A stretch of 47,586 nt of DNA from an uncultured Lachnospiraceae bacterium (lineage in GTDB: Bacteria; Bacillota; Clostridia; Lachnospirales; Lachnospiraceae), in the NCBI GenBank assembly GCA_951800145.1, contig CATOJE010000025.1, positions 1-47,586 of the forward strand. The letters run 5' to 3'. This document shows, one piece after another, positions 41,613-47,586 of this stretch (the stretch's first letter is position 1; each line of letters starts with the position of its first letter). Both the position numbers and the translations under genes were made by a program. The notes beneath the pieces are model-generated. The model did not search any database and was not told the origin of the DNA. It saw nothing but the letters and a program-made list of their open reading frames with translations.

Positions 41613-42356
41613 ATGAGCGTAATTTCTATGAAGCAGCTGCTGGAAGCTGGTGTGCATTTCGGCCACCAGACAAGAAGATGGAACCCTAAGATGGCTCCCT
41701 ACATTTATACTGAGAGAAATGGCATCTACATCATCGACCTGCAGAAGTCTGTGGGAAAGGTAGACGAGGCCTACAAGGCTATCGCTGACATCGCAGCAGA
41801 GGGCGGCACCATCCTGTTTGTAGGAACCAAGAAGCAGGCGCAGGACGCTATTAAGACAGAAGCCGAGAGATGCGGTATGTTCTATGTAAATGAGAGATGG
41901 TTAGGCGGCATGCTGACCAACTTTAAGACCATTCAGAGCCGTATCGTCCGTTTAAAAGAGATCGAGACCATGTCCGAGGACGGAACCTTTGACGTACTGC
42001 CAAAGAAGGAAGTAATCGCCCTGAAGAAGGAATGGGAGAAGTTAGAGAGAAACTTAGGCGGCATCAAGGAGATGAAGCGGATTCCGGATGCAATTTTTAT
42101 CGTAGACCCCAAGAAGGAAAGAATCTGTGTGCAGGAGGCCCATACCCTTGGCATCCCGCTGATCGGCATCGCCGATACCAACTGCGATCCGGAAGAGTTA
42201 GATTACGTGATTCCGGGCAATGACGACGCAATCCGCGCTGTGAAGCTGATCGTTTCCAAGATGGCGGACGCAGTGATCGAGGCAAACCAGGGCGAAGCCC
42301 TCTCTGAGTTAGAGGCAGCCGGTGAGCTGGAGGCTGAGGAAGGCGCAGAGGAGTAA
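41613..42356 (+). CDS. rpsB: 30S ribosomal protein S2
   Basis: ATG 41613 ([27 protein letters not shown]) follows GGAGG by 7 bp. The 247-residue protein has the S2 signatures [32 protein letters not shown] and [29 protein letters not shown], then an acidic tail. It is an essential small-subunit protein, co-transcribed with tsf as in most bacteria. Confidence 0.97.
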   Translation: MSVISMKQLLEAGVHFGHQTRRWNPKMAPYIYTERNGIYIIDLQKSVGKVDEAYKAIADIAAEGGTILFVGTKKQAQDAIKTEAERCGMFYVNERWLGGMLTNFKTIQSRIVRLKEIETMSEDGTFDVLPKKEVIALKKEWEKLERNLGGIKEMKRIPDAIFIVDPKKERICVQEAHTLGIPLIGIADTNCDPEELDYVIPGNDDAIRAVKLIVSKMADAVIEANQGEALSELEAAGELEAEEGAEE

Positions 42357-42373
42357 TCACAGGATATGCCAGT

Positions 42374-42395
42374 GTGCTGGCCGGCAGGCCGGCAC
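42374..42395 (+). other. rpsB-tsf intercistronic hairpin
   Basis: GTGCTGGCC (42374-42382), loop GGCA, GGCCGGCAC (42387-42395), one G-T pair, no T-tract. It probably adjusts the rpsB/tsf ratio or protects the rpsB mRNA 3' end. Confidence 0.6.
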
Positions 42396-42440
42396 GCAGG
42401 GCATTTCGGGAGTGAACCATAAATTTAGGAGGGAAAGAAC

Positions 42441-43376
42441 ATGGCAGTTACCGCAGCAATGGTAAAAGAGTTAAGAGAGATGACTGGCGCCGGCATGATG
42501 GATTGCAAGAAGGCCCTTGCAGCCACCGACGGCGATATGGATAAAGCAGTTGAGTTTTTAAGAGAAAAAGGACTGGCAGGCGCCGCGAAAAAGGCAGGCC
42601 GCATCGCAGCAGAGGGTATGGTAGTGACCGATGTGAGCGAGGATGGAAAGAATGCAGTAGTGGTTGAAGTAAACGCTGAGACTGACTTCGTGGCAAAGAA
42701 CGAGAAGTTCCGCACCTATGCAGCCGATGTTGCTGCACAGGCCTTAAAGAGCAGTGCAGCCACCATGGAGCAGTTTATGGAAGAGAAGTGGGAGAAGGAT
42801 CCTTCCCTCACTGTAAAGGAAGCCTTATCCTACCAGATTTCCATCATCGGTGAGAACATGAATATCCGCCGCTTCGAAAAGCTTTCTGCGGAGAATGGAT
42901 TTGTATCTTCCTATATCCACGCAGGCGGAAAGATCGGCGTGTTAGTGGCTGTCGAGTCCGATGTGGTAAATGACGCAGTAAAGGAAATGGCAAAGAATGT
43001 AGCGATGCAGGCAGCCGCCTTAAAGCCGTTATACACCAGCCGTGATGAGGTAGATGCAGACTATATCGCCAAGGAGAAGGAAATCCTGGCAGCAGCTGCG
43101 AAGAATGAAAAGCCGGATGCCAGCGATAAGATCATCGACGGCATGGTAATGGGACGTATTAATAAGGAATTAAAGGAGATCTGCTTACTGGATCAGGTAT
43201 ATGTAAAGGCCGAGGACGGCAAGCAGACCGTGTCCAAGTATGTGGAGTCTGTGGCTAAGGAGAACGGAGCGAAGATTAAGGTTGTGAAGTTCTTACGGTT
43301 TGAGACAGGCGAAGGAATGGCTAAGAAGGAAGAGAACTTCGCGGAGGAAGTGGCGAAGCAGATGGGCGCTATGTAA
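42441..43376 (+). CDS. tsf: Elongation factor Ts
   Basis: The 311-residue protein begins AVTAAMVKELREMTGAGMMDCKKALAATDGD and has the EF-Tu contact motif VEVNAETDFVAKN (about residues 73-85). It recycles EF-Tu-GDP. GGAGG precedes the start. The last codons (encoding AKQMGAM and stop) and the terminator are repeated 2.6 kb downstream at 45983-46078, evidence of rearrangement at this site. Confidence 0.97.
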   Translation: MAVTAAMVKELREMTGAGMMDCKKALAATDGDMDKAVEFLREKGLAGAAKKAGRIAAEGMVVTDVSEDGKNAVVVEVNAETDFVAKNEKFRTYAADVAAQALKSSAATMEQFMEEKWEKDPSLTVKEALSYQISIIGENMNIRRFEKLSAENGFVSSYIHAGGKIGVLVAVESDVVNDAVKEMAKNVAMQAAALKPLYTSRDEVDADYIAKEKEILAAAAKNEKPDASDKIIDGMVMGRINKELKEICLLDQVYVKAEDGKQTVSKYVESVAKENGAKIKVVKFLRFETGEGMAKKEENFAEEVAKQMGAM

Positions 43377-43408
43377 GATAGTTCGTTTGAATTTCATAGT
43401 TAGTATGG

Positions 43409-43443
43409 AAGGGCTTCAGAGAAATCTGGGGTCCTTTTCTTTT
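43409..43443 (+). terminator. tsf terminator
   Basis: AAGGGCTTCAGA, loop GAAA, TCTGGGGTCCTT, then TTCTTTT: a 12-bp stem with three G-T pairs. A diverged copy with the same GAAA loop lies at 46050-46078. Confidence 0.85.
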
Positions 43444-43491
43444 ATGGAACTGGAATTTGGATTGTAGCACAAGAAAATATTTGTGAAAAAT

Positions 43492-43507
43492 AGTTTAAAA
43501 ACAAACT
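43492..43507. promoter_or_regulatory. Copy of the abiE operator, without promoter
   Basis: AGTTTAAAAACAAACT, an inverted repeat identical to the two copies flanking the abiE promoter at 46123 and 46209. The left flank matches copy 1 there and the right flank matches copy 2, as expected after deletion between the two direct copies. Confidence 0.7.
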
Positions 43508-43538
43508 ATTTTGACTGAAAAATAAACAACGAAGCAGC

Positions 43539-43615
43539 ATGAAATTAAGAATATCCAGTATTCACGACGGAATATGTAAATCAATCCTATGAAAACATTG
43601 TATTCTGAGGATTTA
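43539..43615 (+). pseudogene. abiEi 5' fragment
   Basis: ATGAAATTA, then after a short deletion ATATCCAGTATTCAC and GTAAATCAAT-CTATGA-AACATTG. This is the same order as at the start of the intact abiEi gene at 46256, but frameshifted and cut off after about 25 codons. Confidence 0.75.
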
Positions 43616-43693
43616 TATTTCCATACCATATGTCACATATTCTGCAGCTGATGCTTTGAGGCAGATATGCAGCCGAAAGTGGTGTAGGGTATC

Positions 43694-43864
43694 ATGGGAT
43701 ATCAACAATACAGTACAACGATTGACATTGATACTCATGTGGCGGATGAGAAGTATCAGGGGAAATTGGGAAATTTGGAAAAGCTATGGAGGTTGCTGAA
43801 TTGGGAGAAATGGACAATTCTGGGATGGTGCAGACGCTTCAGTAAGGTGCATATATTAAAATAG
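43694..43864 (+). CDS. Short unrecognised open frame, possibly decayed
   Basis: 56 codons (MGYQQYSTTIDIDTHVADEK...). A one-base shift near 43783 would continue as MEVAELGEMDNSGMVQTLQ, so this may be a frameshifted gene fragment. No clear ribosome site; function unknown. Confidence 0.25.
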   Translation: MGYQQYSTTIDIDTHVADEKYQGKLGNLEKLWRLLNWEKWTILGWCRRFSKVHILK

Positions 43865-43998
43865 TAAATAATAGCAAAGTGACAGCAAATGATTCAGAAT
43901 CTGAAAATTGCATAAACTGATTGAAAAAAGGATTCGGAGATGATAAGATAAAAATAAGAATAGGAAAACAAGTGTTTTGTTGAAGAGAAGGCGATTGA

Positions 43999-44178
43999 AT
44001 GGCTACATTCAGTATACTGAGCAATGTAAAGATTACTGATCCGAAAAAAATTGAATTCTTTATCAAGGCTCTTGATGCTTCGGCAGATGATCCCAAAAGA
44101 GAGCCATCCTCACCGGTGAGTCGCCAGATGACAAATATAGACGAGATACGGAGATTGATGTCCAAGAGGGTTCGATAA
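43999..44178 (+). CDS. Small partner protein of a GNAT-type pair
   Basis: 59 codons: MATFSILSNVKITDPKKIEFFIKALDAS, a Pro/Ser linker and MTNIDEIRRLMSKRVR. From memory, similar small proteins lie directly upstream of GNAT acetyltransferase genes in Lachnospiraceae accessory islands, in an antitoxin-like position. Here the GNAT gene follows after one base and is broken. The short frame looks intact. Confidence 0.5.
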   Translation: MATFSILSNVKITDPKKIEFFIKALDASADDPKREPSSPVSRQMTNIDEIRRLMSKRVR

Positions 44179-44179
44179 A

Positions 44180-44345
44180 ATGAAGGAATATACAGTAGTC
44201 AATATATTGGATATGTTGGAAGCGATCAGAGAGGAGAACTTAAGTGCAATTCTCTCCGATTTTTCTTGCGATTAATAAAGAAATTGAAAATTTTGTATGG
44301 CATAATGCGATTGAATTTGCAAAAAAGAAAATGTCCATTACATAT
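44180..44345 (+). pseudogene. GNAT acetyltransferase, frameshifted N-terminal fragment
   Basis: Frame 1 (44180-44272) gives MKEYTVVNILDMLEAIREENLSAILSDFSCD then stop. The next part, INKEIENFVWHNAIEFAKKKMSITYF, continues in another frame from about 44271. A loss of about two bases at the junction explains the break. The acetyl-CoA-binding part is absent; after about 44340 the sequence no longer resembles the family. Dead gene. Confidence 0.55.
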
Positions 44346-44527
44346 TTTCCGTTGTTGGTTCCAAAATTAAATAAAACACCAATAAGAACAAAAGATTTGG
44401 ATTACGATTATACTAATACATATAAAGAAACTTATATCAGGCTATCCTCTCAAAGAAAAGAAGGTTTTCATTGTATGTTTATTGGAAAAAGACAAGACAA
44501 AGATATCAGCAAAAGAAGGAGAAACTA

Positions 44528-45751
44528 ATGCAGGATAAAAAAGGTAACTCCCCAATTATTGTAAGTTCTCATAATGTGCATTTGGATTCTGATTATGTGC
44601 AGTGGATCCATGATATAAAGGAGCGTTTTAGGGGAGCGCAGATAAAAGCAGCTGTGAAGGTAAACTCAGAACAGTTATTATTCAATTGGCAACTGGGACG
44701 GGATCTTGTTTTACGAAAATCAGAAGAAAAATGGGGACGTGGTATTGTTGAGCAGTTAAGCCTGGACTTACAGCAAGAATTCCCAGAAGTGAAAGGCTTT
44801 TCGGCCAGGAATCTTTGGAATATGAAAAAATGGTATTCTTTTTATGCATTAGCGGAAGATTCTGATGACCTGATTCAAGCAGTAGATAATAAATTCAATT
44901 ATGACAGTATAAAACTGCAGCAGATTGGTGCAGAAATCAAAGAAGATGATAGAAGAGAAAAACTGCACCAAGTTGGTGCAGAAATGGTATTTCCCGCTTT
45001 TTTTGGTTTTGTACCGTGGCGTCATCATGTAGAGATTGTTACAAAATGTAAATCTGTGGTAGAGGCATTATTTTACCTTCAGAAAACGATTGAAGAAGAA
45101 TGGAGTAGAAATGCCTTAATTGATTGCATGAAAGCTGATTTATACCATAACACAGGAATGGCAAATACAAATTTTGCGGAAAAGCTCCCAGGAATACAGG
45201 GAAAGATAGCGCAGGAGATTGTGAAAGATACCTATGATCTCAGTTTTATTTCTTTGCCAAGAGGATATGATGAAACAGCGTTGGAAGAGGCATTGGAACA
45301 GAATATTACCAGATTTTTGCTGGAGCTTGGAACGGGATTTGCATTTATCGGAAGGCAGAAGGAAATTGTAGTTTCAGGAAAAACCCGTAAGATTGATATG
45401 CTGTTTTATCATATCCGTCTTAAATGCTATGTAGTGGTTGAACTGAAAGCTGTTTCTTTTGAGCCAGAATTTGCTGGAAAATTGAACTTTTATGTAAATG
45501 CAGTGAATGATCTTATTCGGACTTCAGATGAAAATCCTACAATTGGATTGTTGATCTGCAAAGATAAGGATCAGACCGAAGTACAGTGGGCATTTCAGGG
45601 AATCCAGACGCCGATGGGGGTTGCATCTTACGATAATATTAAAATAGAGGAGATTAAGAAACAACTACCTACAGAGGAACAGATTCAGCAACGTATTGAA
45701 TTAGCAGAGGAAGAATTCAATCTGAGCAGAGGAAAAAGAAGTAGAGATTAA
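44528..45751 (+). CDS. DUF1016/YhcG-family PD-(D/E)xK nuclease
   Basis: ATG 44528 after AAGGAG gives 407 residues. The N-terminal DUF1016_N helical domain has WIHDIKERFRGAQIKAAVKVNSEQLLFNWQLGRDL and FSARNLWNMKKWY. The C-terminal nuclease domain has GFAFIGRQKEIVVSGKTRKIDMLFYHIRLKCYVVVELKA, with the Asp and Glu-x-Lys of the catalytic core. It appears full length. YhcG-type proteins are common in defence and restriction islands; their role is not settled. A short internal duplication (LQQIGAE, then LHQVGAE, about residues 138-160) is unusual. The gene sits between two copies of the tsf 3' end. Confidence 0.88.
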   Translation: MQDKKGNSPIIVSSHNVHLDSDYVQWIHDIKERFRGAQIKAAVKVNSEQLLFNWQLGRDLVLRKSEEKWGRGIVEQLSLDLQQEFPEVKGFSARNLWNMKKWYSFYALAEDSDDLIQAVDNKFNYDSIKLQQIGAEIKEDDRREKLHQVGAEMVFPAFFGFVPWRHHVEIVTKCKSVVEALFYLQKTIEEEWSRNALIDCMKADLYHNTGMANTNFAEKLPGIQGKIAQEIVKDTYDLSFISLPRGYDETALEEALEQNITRFLLELGTGFAFIGRQKEIVVSGKTRKIDMLFYHIRLKCYVVVELKAVSFEPEFAGKLNFYVNAVNDLIRTSDENPTIGLLICKDKDQTEVQWAFQGIQTPMGVASYDNIKIEEIKKQLPTEEQIQQRIELAEEEFNLSRGKRSRD

Positions 45752-45974
45752 TTACTTGCGATTTATCCTGCAATCAAAGCAAGGAAAACTTCGCTTCCTT
45801 CTTCTCGATATAGAAGAAACGGCATTTTACCAACTTTAAAAACCGCTTTACCAATTTCCAAATTTGTCTAATTTGAAGAAGAAAACAAAAGGCAAAAAAT
45901 CTTTACCAACCAAAAAACTGGTAACTCAAAGACGGAGTCCCCCTCAACCCCGCATAAATCCAGCATTCCGTCAA

Positions 45975-46078
45975 AAACTTCGCAAAGCAGATGGGCGCTA
46001 TGTAATATAGCCAAATTAAATTTAATAGGAAAGGTTGGAGGGCTTCAGAGAAATCTGAGGCTCTTTTTCTTTTATGGA
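45975..46078 (+). repeat. Duplicated tsf 3' end and terminator
   Basis: Bases 45983-46005 repeat the last codons of tsf (AAGCAGATGGGCGCTATG, stop). They are followed by a diverged copy of the intergenic region and a terminator (GAGGGCTTCAGA, loop GAAA, TCTGAGGCTC, T-tract). Downstream, TTTATGGAGCTGGAA also matches the sequence after the real tsf terminator. Confidence 0.85.
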
Positions 46079-46122
46079 GCTGGAAATTTGGATTGAAGAA
46101 TATGCACATGTCTGTGAAAAAT

Positions 46123-46224
46123 AGTTTAAAAACAAACTGTTTTGATGAAATTTTAAACTTGACAGAAAGAAAAAATTATTATAGTATAGATTAAGAATGC
46201 AGCTTAACAGTTTAAAAACAAACT
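46123..46224 (+). promoter_or_regulatory. abiE promoter between two identical operators
   Basis: TTGACA (46159-46164), a 17-bp spacer, TAGTAT (46182-46187). The inverted repeat AGTTTAAAAACAAACT occurs at 46123-46138 and 46209-46224, 86 bp apart, on either side. AbiEi proteins are known to repress their own operon through paired inverted repeats. Confidence 0.7.
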
Positions 46225-46255
46225 ATTTTGAATGAAAAATAAACGGTGAAACAGT

Positions 46256-47020
46256 ATGAAATTATATTTTGAATTACTAAAATATCCAGTATTCACAATG
46301 GAACTTGTAAATCAATACTATGATAACATTGAAAGTGCGCGTTCGGCGGTAAAACGTTTGATAAAGAGTGGTTTTGTAGTAAAGATACGAAATAACCTTT
46401 ACACATGCATTAGCGGGGAAACAGATGCACCATTGGCGAACCGTTATCAAATTGCAGGAGCGATCACACCTACCTCTTATCTTTCTCATCATTCGGCAAT
46501 GGAATATTATGGAATTAGTGACCAGATTTTTTATGAGGTTTATGTATCTTCAAATACGATGTTTCGAGATTTTGAATTTGATGGATATACATTTTGTTAT
46601 GTATGTTCGAAATGTAATGAGGGGATTGAAACAGTAAAATACAGTGGGGGTGTGCGAATAACAGATAAGGAACGGACTGTGATTGACAGTATTAAGGATT
46701 TGAATAAAATAGCAGGACTGGAAGAAGTGATTGATAATATTCAAGCAGTATCTGTTCTTAGAGAAAAACGTATGCTTGCCTATTTAGAATGTTATGATAA
46801 TCAGTTTTTATATCAAAAAGTGGGGTTTTTGTTGAAAAGTCAACAGGAACGCATTGGATTATCAAATGAGTTCTTTCAGATATGCCAGGATAGGATTGGG
46901 CACAGTAAACGTTATTTGACGAAAGATTACAAGGAAGGAAAATATGATGCTATATGGCGGCTTGTAGTTCCGGAACAGATGTATTATTTGAAAAATGAAG
47001 GAGTCAGGCATGAATTATAA
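46256..47020 (+). CDS. abiEi: AbiEi-type antitoxin/transcriptional repressor
   Basis: A 254-residue protein. The N-terminal winged helix (YPVFTMELVNQYYDNIESARSAVKRLIKSGFVVKIRNNLYTC) is followed by the AbiEi domain (NRYQIAGAITPTSYLSHHSAMEYYGISDQ, VRITDKERTVIDSI). In type IV AbiE systems it represses the operon and counteracts the AbiEii nucleotidyltransferase. The gene looks intact. Its ribosome site is weak. It overlaps abiEii by 11 bp. Confidence 0.9.
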   Translation: MKLYFELLKYPVFTMELVNQYYDNIESARSAVKRLIKSGFVVKIRNNLYTCISGETDAPLANRYQIAGAITPTSYLSHHSAMEYYGISDQIFYEVYVSSNTMFRDFEFDGYTFCYVCSKCNEGIETVKYSGGVRITDKERTVIDSIKDLNKIAGLEEVIDNIQAVSVLREKRMLAYLECYDNQFLYQKVGFLLKSQQERIGLSNEFFQICQDRIGHSKRYLTKDYKEGKYDAIWRLVVPEQMYYLKNEGVRHEL

Positions 47021-47586
47021 TAAGGGACAACTTGGACAAATGGCAAAGCAGCATGGATTTGTTCGGGACACATTTGAAAAAGTGTTAAGGCTGAAAGAAA
47101 TATCGATTTATTTGAATACAGATGAATATCTGCATGAACATCTGGCTTTAAAAGGCGGAACAGCAATCAACATGACTATTTTTAATCTGCCAAGGCTGTC
47201 TGTTGACTTAGACCTGGATTTTACACCAAATTTGCCGTTGGAAGATATGGAAAAAGCCAGAGGGAAAATCACAAAAATGGTGGAAAACTATATGACAGCG
47301 GAAGGATATTTTCTGTCAGGAGCTTCCAGGTATAGTCATAGCCTGGATTCTATGCTGTTCCAATATCAAAATGCCGGCGGCAACAGGGATAATATAAAAT
47401 TGGAGTTGAATTACTCCCTGTGATCTCACATTTTTGCTCCGGTAGAGAGAAAGGTTGTAACGGATATTTTTGAAGAAGACGTAATAGTACGGACTTTGGA
47501 ACCGATAGAGATATTTGCTGCAAAAGCAAATGCGCTTATGAGTCGGGCAGCAGCTAGAGATTTGTATGACTTCATGATCCGGAAGC
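47010..47586 (+). pseudogene. abiEii: AbiEii-type nucleotidyltransferase toxin with in-frame TGA, runs off the window
   Basis: ATG 47010 follows AAGGAG. The frame shows HLALKGGTAINM (GG-T motif), LSVDLDLDF (Asp pair) and IKLELNYSL, then TGA at 47421-47423. After it the same frame continues with typical family sequence, SHIFAPVERKVVTDIF and PIEIFAAKANALMSRAAARDLYDF, to the window edge. A single base change from an arginine codon such as CGA would explain the stop. The toxin is therefore probably inactive unless the stop is read through. Confidence 0.85.

Larger units (their letters stand above)
43444..43998. other. Decayed stretch after tsf with abiEi debris
   Basis: After the tsf terminator there is a copy of the abiE operator (43492-43507), a broken abiEi start (43539-43615) and an unrecognised short frame (43694-43864). 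The rest shows no gene. Confidence 0.5.
45752..46255. other. Non-coding stretch with second tsf end and abiE promoter
   Basis: It contains a weak hairpin after the nuclease gene (AAGGAA / TTCCTT near 45781-45799), a fragment of the tsf 3' end (45983-46005), a terminator copy and the abiE promoter/operators. No gene. Confidence 0.5.

Overview
The window looks like a chromosomal segment of an anaerobic, gut-type Clostridia, most likely a Lachnospiraceae (Clostridium cluster XIVa-like) genome. Evidence: strong GGAGG ribosome binding sites, a codY-rpsB-tsf block, cobalamin genes, TRAP and sugar ABC transporters and a galacto-N-biose/lacto-N-biose pathway. Core genes are fairly GC-rich. AT-rich islands (about 1-1850, 12.7-13.6 kb, 14.9-16.0 kb and 43.4 kb to the end) carry defence, toxin-antitoxin and decayed genes.

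Layout. 1-1850: AT-rich flank with the tail of a gene, an XRE regulator plus membrane protein pair, and a rhuM remnant. 2147-14871: cobalamin genes cbiT, cbiA, cobT and cobU, interrupted by a membrane protein, a chaperone pair (large HPD-less J-like/TPR protein plus a short HscC-type Hsp70), a type III toxin-antitoxin locus and a methyltransferase. This stretch is rich in minisatellites, including one that inserts seven 9-residue repeats into CbiA. 14937-16009: an XRE regulator, a small protein and an orphan RelB/DinJ-type antitoxin.

16229-27064: a catabolic cluster that I cannot match to a known pathway. It has a CoA-transferase, a tripartite TRAP transporter, a shikimate-dehydrogenase-like enzyme, three MaoC/hotdog proteins (only one with the usual catalytic pair), a LacI regulator, an SDR, an IolB-like isomerase and a pentulose-phosphate-epimerase-like protein. 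The simplest reading is import of an organic acid, CoA activation, then redox and (de)hydration steps. 27248-32490: an XRE regulator with its own operator, then a heterodimeric ABC multidrug-type exporter behind a 29-codon leader peptide and terminators, arranged like the BmrB attenuator of Bacillus.

32631-40403: a galacto-N-biose/lacto-N-biose module (nahK, an AraC regulator, a GH112 phosphorylase, a sugar-binding lipoprotein and two permeases). A TGTRCAAATA motif is shared by the nahK and transporter promoters. 40529-43376: codY, rpsB and tsf. 43377-end: an accessory island after tsf holding a decayed GNAT pair, a DUF1016/YhcG nuclease and an AbiEi/AbiEii pair whose toxin has an in-frame TGA. 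The tsf 3' end, its terminator and the start of abiEi occur twice and flank the nuclease, so this site has been rearranged.

Most notable finding: 12718-13561 is a complete, intact-looking type III toxin-antitoxin locus. It consists of a promoter, 2.8 tandem 38-bp repeats (the RNA antitoxin), an intrinsic terminator and a ToxN/AbiQ-family endoribonuclease gene.
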